A stretch of DNA of 64,000 nt from Oryza sativa Japonica Group (GCF_034140825.1 NC_089042.1:23524001-23588000); one strand, 5' to 3'. Numbered from the stretch's first letter, positions 43,033-55,087 are shown. Numbers and translations: made by a program. Notes: a model not told the origin generated them from the letters alone.

Positions 43033-44371
43033 TCTTCTCATTTTCCCTTCTCTCAAAACTGTTTAAACAAAGATTCGGCTAAACCTGAGACACCTATCCA
43101 CGAACTGACTCCGTTAACCGTTGCGTTGGATTTTTTTTTTTAACGATTCGGCACGTAGATGTGCCCATACATTGAATATAGCAGGGAAAAAAACTTTATA
43201 AAGCTATAGCTTTACAGCTTTACACAGAAAAAAAAAGGAAAGCTAATTAAGGGATATGATGTGGTGTTGATATAGTTTTGTGCTACGGTTGATAGCGTCA
43301 TGCTCCTATTTTGCGTCACCTGCAGATAGTGGAAGTGATCAGTGATGGGCTTACGTTTTGGTTCACTCGGCTAGGATAAGGATCGGACCTAATTAACCAA
43401 TTGCAATTTTGACCTACGTTAAGCTACGCTTAGCTTGCAGAGTTGCAGCCTTGCACTGTCCGGGCGAAGACCCATATTTGACATTTGACAGCTCGTTGAC
43501 ATCTGCCTACCTCTGCAATTCCCTCTCAATCACTAAAAATTTGTTTCTGAGGCATTAGAAATCTACCGCTTTCGCTATCATGACTACTTCGACGATGCAT
43601 TGAAGATGCAGTGCTCTCTGAGCTGAGAGATTGGAAAGATGGAAAGGAGTGGCCGCTAATAGTAGATTAGATGGAAAGCAATTCTCTGTTTCTCTTGGCC
43701 GGTTTGTATCAAATGTAACTTGAAATGCAAAATTCAGGTGGGGAAGCACCTCTCCTGCCTCGATGACATATTAAAAATAACTAATGGATTGATCATGCAT
43801 GATAAAATTATATCCAACCTTTTTAAGTTTTTGCCTCAAGCCTCGGCTATGGTTTAGGCTGTCCTGGTCTTGATCCACAGCTGGTTGGGAAGTCCATCGA
43901 AGGTTTGGAATCTATATTACAAGGATAGAAAATAAATGTGGTTACTTAACAACAGTATTGGCCCTAATTGCTTGGCAAACAACATAAGTTGGTTTTAACC
44001 GATGATAGCATGAATCTAGCTATTTATCTTATTATTTGAATCTACATTGAACCTATAGCCGATTGATCAAAACCCTATTAACATTAGCTGGCCTCGCTAC
44101 ATCACATCAGCCTATGGCCGATCGACTCCTTGATCTTATACGATCTGTCTATCTATCTTGTTAGTTGCAGGATCAAACTAACTGACACGCCCAGAACCTG
44201 ATTGATAGAACCTGCATTGGAGCTAAGTAGATCTCTCAGGCCTTTGTGTGCGACGGATTTCACGTCAACATCGGGTCAAGGAGCTATCTGCTGGAGCTTA
44301 GCCATCCCACGTTTGGTTCCAGTTGGACACTTGTTTTCTTGCCAATTTTTCTCTCTTAATAATAGATGTTA
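43033..44371. other. Gene-free intergenic region
   Basis: A T-run followed by AACGATTCGGCACGTAG (from about 43130) resembles the reverse of a retroposon 3' tail, too short to assign. The rest shows no gene, repeat array or clear element. Confidence 0.4.
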
Positions 44372-45348
44372 AGCGTGCGTTTGGTTGACGGTCAAGATTG
44401 GATGGGATATGGCGAACCATATTTTGCTGGATATGACGATCCATTTTTTTATTTGGTTGAGTAGATATGGTGATTCGGTTTTTTGTTTGGTTATAGGGAG
44501 GAATGTGGATTTGGTGATCTATTTTTTTTTGTTTGATTAGAGGGGGTAGGATGGATGAATGGTTGTAATTACCCCTTTATTAGAGGTGGCAAGTACTCCT
44601 TCAATTCACCAAAACCACAAAATTATAAATCTAATACAAACAAAAAAATCTAAAGAGAAATGAAAAATCACAAAGAAATAAAAAGAGGAAAGGGGAAAAA
44701 ATGAGAAAAAGGAAAAGAAAGAGGTCATCCTCCCTCTTCTCGTCGGCCGTCGGCTTGCTCCTCTTGCCAGCCGCTGGACCGTCTCCTCACTCGGCCGGCA
44801 CGTCTCCTCGCTTGCCAGCCGCTATCACGCTCGGCAGCCACCACCTCGTCTTCTCGAGGCCTTGTTCGGGCGGCAGAACCCCCAGTGCTGCCTCACCGGA
44901 TCTACCACCTCCAGATCCCGACGAGGAGGAGCCCGGGAAGCGGCGTTGGTCCAGATCCGCCATGTCCTCTTCCCGCTGCCGCCGTCCCCTCTTCCCCCTC
45001 GCTATCACCTTCGGCCTCCGGGCTCGCCGCCACACTCGCATCTAGTGCCGCCTGCCGAGCTCGTCGCCATGTTCGCATCCCGTGCAGCCGTCATCGTCGT
45101 GCTCGTCGTTCGAACTGGCCACCGCCTCGCTCACTTGCGTGGTGAGGGGTGACGTGACCCACCTCGGTCGCTCGCCCAGGCGCTCGAGCAGCTACGTCTG
45201 GGCAAAACGGTCGGATTCCTCCATCCAACATCTAAGGGAGAATATTCCCCTCCCGACCGCCCTATGCCACCCCGCCCACCAACCAAACACCCATAAAAAA
45301 AGAGGCCACCATGTCCTATCCACCCCCTCCCCCATCCAAACACACTCT
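44372..45348. mobile_element. Probable TIR transposon with GC-rich insert
   Basis: The left edge (AGCGTGCGTTTGGTTG) and the inverted right edge (AGAGTGTGTTTGGATG) match at 13 of 16. An AT-rich left arm with repeats of the type GGATATGRYGATYCATTTTT is followed by a GC-rich block (about 44720-45200) with open frames on both strands but no recognisable protein. It resembles elements that captured gene fragments. No clear target duplication, so class and borders are uncertain. Confidence 0.45.
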
Positions 45349-45360
45349 AGTCCCTCGTTA

Positions 45361-45884
45361 TAGGGGTGGGTAGAAAAAGACTGAACCAAAAGACCGAACC
45401 GAAAAGATAGAGACCGAGACCGAAAAGATAGAGACCGAGGAACTCGGTCATCAATTTAGTCCTAGGTAGTGAAAGACCGAATTTTGTTCGGTCAATTCGG
45501 TTAGTCTTATCGGTTAACCGAATATACCGAAAAGACCGAATTAACAAAAAAATATCTAAATGCAACCTACAATCCATTAAGTTCAATAGGATTAAACTCT
45601 AATTTTCACATCCCTACTTCTTCTAGGCATGAAACTAATAAGTGTCTTTACTCATACGTGCTTACGAATTTTTTTTTGTGATTTTTGTGTTGAAAATTTT
45701 CCATGTTATTTCTTTGCATATATGAAAATGCTGTTGAATTTCGGTCAGGACCGAGACCGAGACCGAATTTTTCGGTCCTGATATTTTTGCATTGAAATTC
45801 GGTCTTCACTTTTCAAAGACTGAAATGACCGAAAGACCGAAGACCGAGACCGAAATTTTCGGTCAGACCGAATGCCCACCCCTA
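45361..45884. mobile_element. hAT-type element rich in ACCGA motifs
   Basis: The ends TAGGGGTGGGTA and (inverted) TAGGGGTGGGCATTCGGTC are hAT-like. The flanks CCTCGTTA (45353-45360) and CCTCCTTA (45885-45892) match at 7 of 8. Both arms carry many copies of GACCGA/TCGGTC, the kind of subterminal repeats bound by hAT transposases. 524 bp, no transposase. Confidence 0.87.
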
Positions 45885-45892
45885 CCTCCTTA

Positions 45893-46230
45893 ATACCTCA
45901 CGTTTTATATAAAAGCCAGTGGAAACATGGGAAAATTAATATTATTTGGTTCACATTGTCTCAAAGTTATAAGGTCCAAAGATTGTTTCACAAAGATTGA
46001 GGTTCAAGAAAAAAATTTACAACACGTCTTATTAAATAAAATGTAGTTAGGAGTGGGAGGTTGATTTTAGGATAGGAATAAATTTGACTGGGAATAAATT
46101 TAAAAGTATAATTGAATTATATATACAACCTGATAAGGTTCTATTTCCATAAATACAATTGCAATTTGTATATATAAAACAGATTTCAAAAGAATATAAT
46201 TTGTATACAGCCCATCAATTTGTATATATA
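45893..46230. other. AT-rich intergenic DNA
   Basis: No gene. The words TTTGTATATA and ATTTGTATAC recur, without a defined repeat unit. Confidence 0.4.
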
Positions 46231-46674
46231 CTAGCAAAAACCCGTGCGTTGCAACAGATTATTCAAAATAGCCAAAAAAATATTCTTGGTTGAAACAAAA
46301 TTCTTTGTCTTAAAAGACAAAAAGAAAAAAAATGCTATAGTTGGTCTTTAGTTCAGATTGATGAGTCCATCTGTGTTATCAAAATGCATTTATCATATAA
46401 TTGTAAAATATGAAATCATCAATAAATTGTGTTGTCCGTCTCATTTTAAACTACAATAAAAACCTAAAAAGTTTGTAAGTTTTTGTAATCAAGATTGCAA
46501 GAAGCAAATCAATAGAAAATTAAGAACTGTCTTGTAGAGAAGAGTAACTTAAAAAACTACTCCTACACAACTACTCGTAAGTCATAACTATATTAATAAT
46601 CCACATGTCAGCAGCAGTGGTGGTGGTGGTGGTTGGCAGCTGCCATCATCACTGTCTTTTATTAGTAGTATAGA
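46231..46674 (-). mobile_element. Short non-autonomous Helitron
   Basis: On the minus strand it starts TCTATACTACTAATAAAAG (at 46674) and ends ...GTTGCAACGCACGGGTTTTTGCTAG (at 46231), a terminus common among rice Helitrons. T follows CTAG as expected; the base before TC is T rather than the usual A. 444 bp with a GGT microsatellite (about 46615-46633). No coding capacity. Confidence 0.65.
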
Positions 46675-46842
46675 AACAACAGATTTTTATCCATTTATAC
46701 CGTTATATCCTCAATATTTCATGATGCAAATCTTTTTGAGTGCTGATTTATAGGTCGTAGAATGAACGTGAAAGTTCCTTCTCGATCTCGGTTAACAATG
46801 TATACATACATAGAGTCATAGATAGAGGCATGGGATGGTATA

Positions 46843-47004
46843 CAGGGGCAGAGCGGGAGAACTTAGGCTTGAGCCTTAGACTTGCTCCAAAACTCCATAT
46901 AAATCTTTTAGAAATCGTATAGAAATTTTGAAAATATGTAATTTTTAACTAAAATTATCAAATTCGGTTGTAGGCTTAACAATTTTTTTGGGGCTCTGTC
47001 ACTG
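46843..47004. mobile_element. Short hAT-like fragment
   Basis: CAGGGGCAGAGC at the left and, inverted, CAGTGACAGAGCCCC at the right look like hAT termini. The flanks do not match. The right end (AACAATTTTTTTGGGGCTCTGTCAC) is repeated about 50 bp further on (to about 47056), suggesting a local duplication. Confidence 0.5.
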
Positions 47005-47059
47005 AAAATACATACATACATAGACTAATTAACAATTTTTCTGGGGCTCTGTCACGTTG

Positions 47060-47741
47060 TTGTTTTTTCCCCTGAAACCAAGAGATTCATGTTAATCAGG
47101 GTAAGACTTGAAAGAGTGAAACCTAGGTACGACGTGCCGATGGCCGGATCATCAGCACATGGCCGATCTTACACACTCTGCAAGCAGGCACATGTACAGA
47201 ATAATGCGTGTACGTCCCTCTGACACGCTCGATCGATCGATCTACCGATGATCCTGATTCCCGATAAGATTCGGTGCACTTCCGCATCCAGAACCGATCC
47301 GTGTACGTGAGATCCCCGATCCCGAGTTCCCCAACTGCGAACTTGGCTAGCCGCTAGCTCTCTGCTCCACCGCTATCTCCCCCCCGGCTTGATCACCTTT
47401 TTCCCCATGCGCCACCATTCCACTGAACTACACTGAAGATTCCTGCCAACTTCCGCTGTATAATTCCTCAGGATATTCTCTGTTGCGCCGGGGTCCTGGC
47501 CGTCCTCCTCTCCATCGGCGTACGTCCTCGCGATCCAGCACACATTCGGTGGTGGCCACCGTTTCGGCGTCGTGGGCGGCGCCGGCCACTGGGTTGTCCT
47601 TCCTCGGCCATCGATTGATTGGGCGTTTGGGCGTGCAAGCGTGCATGCCGCCACCGCCACCTCCCGTCGGTCCCGTATCTTGGAGCTGCGCCGACTGACG
47701 CGCTATCACGGTTCCAACACATGAAAAACGTATATTTTTCT
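47060..47741. other. GC-richer region without identified gene
   Basis: Base composition rises from about 47330 to 47700, and open frames of 70-130 codons exist on both strands. None has a recognisable domain or clear splice context. It may be the remains of a gene or a promoter-like CpG-rich segment; I cannot decide. Confidence 0.3.
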
Positions 47742-48985
47742 AGAGAACTGCTAGACCACGGTATCCCGTTAAAACGGGATAGATTATGATGGGTTAATAA
47801 CGAGTCATTGCCCCCACCAACTGCGTCCATGTGTCCCCACGCGTCTGCATCGTTCACCAATACCCCTCACGTGTCTGCTACTCCCCCACGTGTCCATGCA
47901 CTGGCGTCAGGTCCCTGTCTAGTACCAATCTGGTACCAATATCTGATACGATACCAAGTATCCTGAGGTACCAGATCTAGTACTATGATATCAGACTTGA
48001 TATTTGGGGTACCAAACCTCAAACCTGGTACGCACTGTCAGGTACCAAATCTGGTATCAGTGTTTGATCCGATAATTGATACCTGAGGTGGGTACCAAAC
48101 CTGGTACGCACTGTCATGTACCAAATCTGGTACCAGTGTTTGATCCGATACTTGATACATGAGGTATCAGATCTGGTTGATACGTGAGGTATCAGATCTA
48201 GTACCATAGGTATCAGATCAAATGTTGGGGTACCGTTTGATCCGATACTTGATACATGAGGTATTATATCTGGTTGATACTTAAGGTACCAGATCTAGTA
48301 CCATATGTATCAGATCAGATGCTTGGGGTACCGTTTGATCCGATACTTGATACCTGAGGTATCATATCTGGTTGATACCTAAGGTACCAGATCTAGTACC
48401 ATAGGTATCAGATCAGATGCTTGGGGTACCAAATCTGGTACCCATGGTACTAAGGTTAGTGGTAACTGGGTCTGATACCCATGACGTATCAAGACCAGTA
48501 GTTATATATTAGGCCTGGTACTAAAAAAAGTATCAAACCATGGTACCTAGCGGTATCATCTGGTACCAAACAAGTCATCTTCTTCTTCCTCTCCCTAATA
48601 CGTTGTGTCCCAATTAGCCGTTGATCCCTAGCCATGAAATAAAAGCAACAATCAAAAAAGAAAGATTGTGAATAGGTGCAGGCAACAAACTAGTAGAAAA
48701 TCCATACACTCATCTTCCTCCTCCTTGTGGACATTAGCCCCATGCAGCCTCTGCTGCTGCTGCACTCCTGTCGGCTTCTCGAGGACGGTGCTGATGGCCA
48801 GCTCAAATAGGGTGTTACGATCGACGTGGCAGGCGAACAGCTCCGGATGGCTGGTGGCTCGTGGGTGCACAGAGGGGGACACGGAGGAATCAGCGTGCGC
48901 GTAATAGGTGGTGGATGACGTTGCGTTGATCTTTAGTCTATCCCATTAGGACGGTATTCCGTTTTATAGATTTTCTGATTTTTCT
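47742..48985. mobile_element. Probable TIR element enclosing a tandem array
   Basis: The left arm has CTAGACCACGGTATCCCGTT...GGGATAGAT (about 47750-47795). The inverted right arm (about 48926-48970) reads CTATAAAACGGAATACCGTC...GGGATAGAC, roughly 75% alike by eye. Between them lie a GTACC-rich tandem array and a GC-richer block with short frames (48650-48900, no known product). Superfamily and exact borders are unresolved. Confidence 0.5.
47925..48530. repeat. GTACC-rich tandem repeat, unit about 97 bp
   Basis: The phrase GTTTGATCCGATACTTGATAC starts at about 48138, 48235 and 48332 (97-bp spacing), with a diverged copy at about 48062. Each unit carries GGTATCAGATCTGGTTGATAC and CTAGTACCAT.GGTATCAGATC. 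Words such as GGTACC, GATATC-like and AGATCT are palindromic, so single strands could fold extensively. Non-coding. Confidence 0.8.
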
Positions 48986-49638
48986 ATAAATATTTTCGAA
49001 AAACTTCTGGCCGGGAGCGATGGGAGAAGAGAGGCATAATTGGGCGCACAAGTGTCAAGTGACTGAGTGATCAGCCAGGCGGTAGCTGCATGATAGAACG
49101 CACGCAGGTAGTGGTACAAACACGAGGTCACTAGCTCACGAGGGGCATCGTGGATGTACTGGGCCGCCTTATCCGACCTGCAGGAGCTGTGTGTCTGCTC
49201 TGGCTTGTTGGGTTCTGAGTGATTGGAGGAGCCAAGTTGCCAACGCGGTCAAAACCTGTAGGGTCCAAAACGTCAAAAATCTTTTCTTTTTCTGGAATTT
49301 TTATGACCCGTATATCAACTAAAATAAATCTTACCAAATTTTAGCAGGATTTCTTATGTATTTAATAAAGTTTGACAAAAAAAATTAAATGTATATATAT
49401 TTTGTCAACTTTATAAAAAAATGATATGATTTAAAATGGCATCAATCTGAACCGCCCTTTAAAGCAAAACTATTTTGATTATTTGCAACTGAATATATAT
49501 TTTAAATCCGTACAATAGCATTAGAATTCTATTGATTAATTATTTACCGATGAGCTTGAGCAACCATCCATGGTTGACGGACCACCATTGGGTCATATAT
49601 TCCCACACTCCACAAGTTGTATGAAACTCTATTATCTA
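48986..49638. other. Intergenic region, no gene seen
   Basis: AT-rich sequence after 49260, mixed before. No supported feature. Confidence 0.4.
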
Positions 49639-49870
49639 TCCTCTCCGTTTCATGTTACAAGACGTTTTGACTTTGGTTAAAGTCAAACTACTTCAAGTTT
49701 GACTAAGTTTATAGACAAATATAGTAATATTAATAATACAAATTAGTTTCATTAAATCAATAATTGAATATATTTTCATAAAAAATTGTCCTGGGTTGAA
49801 AATGTTATTATTTTCTTCTTCAAACTTAGTCAAATTAAGTTAAACGTCTTGTAACCTGAAACAGAGGGAG
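49639..49870. mobile_element. Stowaway-like MITE
   Basis: TCCTCTCCGTTTCATGTTACAAGACG at the left is mirrored by CGTCTTGTAACCTGAAACAGAGGGAG at the right, with TA at 49637-49638 and 49871-49872. Related to the copy at 20166-20400 through the TTTGACT...AAGTTT subterminal sequence. Confidence 0.82.
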
Positions 49871-49872
49871 TA

Positions 49873-51097
49873 GATTATCGGCTAGATTATTACTATATAT
49901 TATCTACTTTATTATAGAGATAAATTAATTATTTTTAGAAATAAACATCACAATAGCTTAGAACAAATGTTCTAGGTAATACAGAAGAAGAATGATTTTT
50001 TTTCTAGAAAACATATTTCTAAGAACATGGGGGAAGTAATTCCATTTACTCTCGTTTTCAATTCATTTAATCCAAATGGCTTATACCTTTGTTTATTTGT
50101 ACTCCTACACAATTTTTATAAGACGATTGGTCATGTTCAAAACTTAATGACATTAAACATTAAAAACCGAATAGAGTATCATTTGATAAATATTTAAAGC
50201 AAAAGAAAGTAATACGTATGGTCAAAAAAAGTCCATAAGTCAACATTTCAACAATCATTATTCCCTTGGCTAGCTAAACTATTATTGTTTTTGAAAGGTG
50301 ACTAGTTAGATTATAAACTAAGGTAGCGTAAACGTAGGCGCCGCCGTGCAAAGTCTGCCCGAAATGGCATAAAATTCTAAAGCATGCTGTCGGAAGACTT
50401 CTTCTTTTCCAAATCTCTCTCCAGTATTCTAGTACTATATACTGGAGTACTCCATAATATACTTCTTATACATATTAGTCATCGGCGTTCTTTTGCAGGA
50501 ATCAGCATTCTTTCGTGTCAAAAGGGGAGCAAAAGTTCTTCTCAATTTGCTGAACGGAGGAACGCAAACGTACGTAGGCCAAGAAATGAGAAAAACCAAA
50601 GTGAAAAAGCTCCTAGACTTTAGGAGCCGACCAGCAAATATGAAAAATGTTTTGTTCTGTTGATATATAGCCATTGCGACAAAGCAGATGCCAGATGATG
50701 CACTTGCTTGTTTACCTGGGCTTGTAGTACAAGCCAGCTGAGAATTAGCCCAGTTATGCCCAAGTTGTGTCCTTCTTTACCCCTGAGAATTAGCCCAGTT
50801 ATGCACGCAGCAGCTTGAAAATTCCAAACGGGGTAGTATATAGGCCGGAGATCATGGAATGTGTTGGGCCGACAATGACACGAGGCCCTTTATATGTGCC
50901 TATTAACATGAAAGTGCAATGAGTTTGGCCTGTGTTTGAAATGCAGAAAAATGAAACATATGAAAGCAAGCATAAAACAGAGGATATAAAAATAGAGGAA
51001 ACATATATTTGTATAAGTGTTTGGAAAAAAAAATTGCCTGCTTTAGTACATTGGAAAAGAAAACAAATGAATGTTTGTTTTCCGGTGTTTTAACTAA
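49873..51097. other. Gene-free region
   Basis: AT-rich to about 50340. A 21-bp phrase GAGAATTAGCCCAGTTATGC occurs twice, at about 50740 and 50785. No gene is recognised; a frame around 50384-50623 lacks any familiar motif. Confidence 0.4.
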
Positions 51098-51441
51098 GGC
51101 CTTGTTTAGTTCGCGAAAAGAAAATTTCTGGGTGTCACATCAGACGTTTGACCGGATGTCGGAAGGGGTTTTCGGACACGAATGAAAAACTAATTTCATA
51201 ACTCTCCTAGAAACCGCGAGACGAAATTATTAAGCCTAATTAATCCGTCATTAGCACATGTGGGTTACTGTAGCATTTATGACTAATCATGGACTAATTA
51301 GGCTCAAAAGATTCGTCTCGTGATTTCCATGCAAACTGTGTAATTAGTTTTTCATTTTATCTATATTTAATGCTCCATGCATGTGTCCAAAGATTCGATA
51401 TGATGTTTTTGGGAAGAAAATTTTGGGAACTAAACAAGGCC
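51098..51441. mobile_element. Tourist-like MITE, family D
   Basis: GGCCTTGTTTAGTTCGCG at the left and GGAACTAAACAAGGCC at the right are near-perfect inverted ends, with TAA at 51095-51097 and 51442-51444. 344 bp. The centre has AAGCCTAATTAATCCGTCATTAGCAC and its inverse, shared with copies at 1493, 52191 and 54739. Confidence 0.9.
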
Positions 51442-51444
51442 TAA

Positions 51445-52190
51445 GAATGGAGGACATGTAAATTTCCCTTTGTTTTCCTTCAATCCAAATGGCTATAGTT
51501 TATGAATTTTGAGTGAATTTTATAAAACTATAAATACTTCAACCAAACTATCGTAAAACTATATATTTAAACCGTTGTATCATAATATATTTAACAATAA
51601 ATTTATCACAAAAAATATATATTTTCGTTTTTTTTACAGAAATGGAACTATAAATTTAAGATAAAATATCACACAACTATTTATTTAGTAACAAAATTAT
51701 ATAAAAAAACAAGTTTAGAAAATCTAATCATAATACTATAACATTTATAGCTCGAAGATAACATTAGTGCTAGTGCTAATGATGTAAACTCTAAAATATG
51801 TATTTTTTTATAACATTAATACTAAATCTATGGTTTTATTGTACTTGTATTAGATTTATAGTTCTCTAATAAATTTGGTGCTAAATTTATACTTTTAAGA
51901 TAACTTGATCAAAGTACATGTAGTTCCGTAAAATTTACTCGTAATCATTTTTTCTTTAGGACTTAAAAACCTGTGCAAGTCCTTTGAAAACCCTTCAGCC
52001 AAACATTGTGTGCAGCTTACATGATGGTACTGTAGCACATTGATCAAAATTACTAGCAAATATGCGACCAATCGAGCCTACAATCTGTACCATGTGGTGA
52101 CACGGACACCATGCATGAAATGCATAATAGTGATCTCTTGAGCAAGAAGTACTATTGTCCCATCTAAGCTTAAAAGTCAATAACAAAATA
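51445..52190. other. Gene-free AT-rich region
   Basis: AT-rich sequence with no supported reading frame or element. Confidence 0.4.
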
Positions 52191-52522
52191 GGCATGTTTA
52201 GTTCGCGAAATTTTTTTTTGTCATATCGGATGTTTGACCGGATGTCGGAAGGGTTTTCGGACACGAATAAAAAAAATAATTTTATAACTCGCATGGAAAC
52301 CACGAGACGAATCTGTTGAGCCTAATTAATCTGTCATTAGCACATGTGAGTTACTGTAGCACTTATGGCTAATCATGGACTAATTAGGCTTAAAAATTCG
52401 TCTCGTGATTTTCCCTCTTACTGTGCAATTAGTTTTTGGGACAATCTATATTTAATGCTTCATGTATATACCCAAATATGATGTGATGTTTTGGGAAAAA
52501 AATTTGGGAACTAAACGGCACC
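52191..52522. mobile_element. Tourist-like MITE, family D
   Basis: GGCATGTTTAGTTCGCGAAA at the left and GGGAACTAAACGGCACC at the right. The interior (GGATGTTTGACCGGATGTCGG, AGCCTAATTAATCTGTCATTAG) is nearly the same as the copy 750 bp upstream. TAA follows the right end; the left flank is ATA, so the duplication has decayed. Confidence 0.82.
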
Positions 52523-52717
52523 TAAACCACGACAAATGAATGAATCCAGAGCAAGCCAACTTTGGATTCTGATATCATTGTCCCGGATTCCGAATATCTG
52601 ATGATGATCTCTCTCTCCATGCTAAACTGCCAAGTGCCGACCAAGCCGGAGCAGTCACAGTGAGGATCAGTTCGAGCAACAAAGAATCGGAATTGGAGAG
52701 AGACAGTGTAAGCTTTA

Positions 52718-52959
52718 CTCCCTCCGTCTATAAAAAAGATAAACCTGGTTTCGTGTCCAACGTTTAACCGTCCGTTTTATTTGAAAAAATTATGAAAAAA
52801 ATTAAAAAAAACAATTCACACATAAAATATTAATCATGTTTTATCATCTAACAACAATGAAAATACGAATTATAAAAAAAAATTCATATAAGACGGACAG
52901 TTAAAGTTGGACACGGAAACCTAGGATTTGTCTTTTTTTTTTTTTTGTGACGGAGGGAA
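52718..52959. mobile_element. Stowaway-like MITE, family A
   Basis: CTCCCTCCGTCTATAAAAAAG to GTGACGGAGGGAA with TA at 52716-52717 and 52960-52961. It is the second copy of the element at 1879-2114, with matching interior (GTCCAACGTTTAACCGTCCG and TTAATCATGTTTTATCATCT). Confidence 0.86.
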
Positions 52960-52961
52960 TA

Positions 52962-53282
52962 CGGTACAATTTTTCACCAGTCACTCCAGGATGTCAGGCA
53001 GGCAGAGGCAAAAGCAGCAAGCTGCACTGCCTTTTGGCACATGACTGACTCTTGAATCCATTTGCTGCTAGGCAATTGCCCGGCTGCAGTGGCCACTGCC
53101 CACTGGCCATACCTTCCGTGGGCTGCCTGCAGTGACAAACAGTAACTTTGTGGCTTTCTGCGATGGAAGCAGGCAGGCAAGCATGCACAAGGTAAAAAGG
53201 TATCTAGTGGACCATGGCCAAAGAACAATCTACCATGTGGTTGACATTTTAGCGTGTGTTCAGCAAGCTAGTGAACCTAAGG
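52962..53282. other. Intergenic region, no gene seen
   Basis: A GC-richer stretch at 52980-53200 has open frames on both strands without a recognised product. No element ends are seen. Confidence 0.35.
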
Positions 53283-53816
53283 TAGGGATGACAATTTTGG
53301 CCATGGGTTCGGATATCAGCGGATACCCGGCCCGAATGTCTGATGAGCACTAGTGTGGGTGTGATTTTGTACCCGTGGGCACGTCCGCCCAAGACCCAAG
53401 ACGTTATGGGCAACAGCCGGGTTTCTTTTTTACCCGTGGATAACCTATACCCGACCTGATACGTTTGTATTAGCTAATTTCGACTCATCTCTTGATTCTT
53501 ATACCCCTTTCTCTTGGATCATTTGTTATGCTAACTGATAAGAAGTTGTGATGTAATTCAAATTATCATTGATAACTGATAATTTTGTAAAATATTGATT
53601 TTATTTCTCTTTGTTAAATTACTTATCTTTCGAGTTATTATTCATGTGAGATTCATTGGGTACCTGCCGGGTATGCCCGTGCCCGTCGGGTATGGGTACG
53701 GGCACGGAGTTTTGCTCGCTAACCCTAGTGGGTAGGGTTTGAGCCGGCGACATTGGGCATCGGGTAGGGCATGGTTTTGCTTTACCTGTGCCCGACCCGA
53801 CCCATTGCCATCCCTA
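53283..53816. mobile_element. hAT-type element (TAGGGATGRCAA ends)
   Basis: The left end TAGGGATGACAATTTTGGCC and inverted right end TAGGGATGGCAATGGGTCGG are clear hAT termini. The flanks ACCTAAGG (53275-53282) and AGCTAAGG (53817-53824) match at 7 of 8. Both arms repeat GGGTAYGGGCA/TACCCGTGG-type words. 534 bp, no transposase. Confidence 0.87.
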
Positions 53817-53824
53817 AGCTAAGG

Positions 53825-54738
53825 CCATGTATAAAGCAGTGTCTCAGACCTGTCGTCTCAAGTTCTAGCTAGGTTTGGATGCCACGCTGAAGGTTTAGGG
53901 TGGTCTCGCAGGGTGGCAGTGGAGCCTGCAAAGGTAAATGTGGTCTACGGTGGCTCTAGGAAAGAGAATAGGGGTTTGTGTGGTCCAGGCAAGAAGCAAG
54001 ACGTGCTCACGCTGAGGTCACTGCCACACTCCGTCGTGGCCACTGCACCTCGCTGCCGCCGCCGATGTCGTTGTTGCACTCCGCCACGGCCACTGCACCC
54101 TATCGCTACCGTTGATATCGTTGTTTGCTCCCCACCCTTGTCTTCCCGCATGGATCCAGCGAGAACGAGGCCGAATCCACCGCCTTGGATCTCATCGCGA
54201 TGGCCAGGGAGTGACCAAAACATACCATTTTGACATAGATGTGTTCTTTCAAACATAACTTGACTATAATTAATATTGCCAAATATTTTAAAAACTTGAT
54301 AAGTACTTCCTCCGTCCCATAAAGAATTTATCTTTTCCATCTATTTTGTCCTAGAAAGACTTTATTTTTAAAACAATAATTACATTGGAGTTTTAGAAAG
54401 TGTCTGTTATAGATGGGGGTTGTATCGGTTCGCTACTGGGGGTCCAATACTTACTTGTTATCTAATTATCAAGTGATATATTAATAGGCATGTCATAAAT
54501 TAAGCTAGGATTAATTCATCTATCCGTGGTTCTGTGACCCCGAATAGGAATCGCCACTGTTGGTATATGTCAGATAAACTTCTTTTTAGAACTAAGGTAG
54601 TATATAACATTATAAAAGTATCTTTCGAGACAAATTAATCCCATTATATACAAGCATCCAATCTAAATATCTAGAGCTAGATTTGAGGCTCAAACTTTTT
54701 TAAATCTTGCCTTGAAATATGTCCAAAACAAAATGTTA
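53825..54738. other. Intergenic region with a Stowaway-like end
   Basis: CTTCCTCCGTCCCATAAAGAA at about 54307 looks like one Stowaway end; a possible partner (AACTAAGGTAGTA, about 54590) is weak, with foreign sequence between. A frame at 53913-54233 has no known motif. No gene is supported. Confidence 0.4.
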
Positions 54739-55084
54739 GACCTCGTTTAGATCCCATCCCAAAATTTTACACCCTGTCACATCAAACGTTTGAACACATA
54801 TATTAAGTATTAAATATAGTCTAAACAAATAACTAATTACACAAATTGCGACTAATTTACGAGACGAATATTTTAAGCCTAATTACTCCATAATTTGACA
54901 ATGTGGTGCTTCAGCAAACATGCTAATAACGGATTAATTAGGCTTAATAAATTCGTCTCGCGGTTTACTGACGGATTCTGTAATTAGTTTTTTTATTAGT
55001 GTCCGAAGACCCCCATATGCGACACCTTATATAATATCCGATGTGACACGCCAAAACTTTACACCCCTGGATCTAAACACCCCC
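54739..55084. mobile_element. Tourist-like MITE, family D (diverged)
   Basis: GACCTCGTTTAGATCC at the left and GGATCTAAACACCCCC at the right, with TTA at 54736-54738 and 55085-55087. The core words (AAGCCTAATTACTCC and AATTAGGCTTAATAAATTCG) tie it to the copies at 1493, 51098 and 52191. Confidence 0.85.
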
Positions 55085-55087
55085 TTA

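Noticed and set aside
44701-45045. 114-codon frame with a basic N-terminus
   Set aside because: Lies in the GC-rich insert of a probable transposon, low complexity, no domain.
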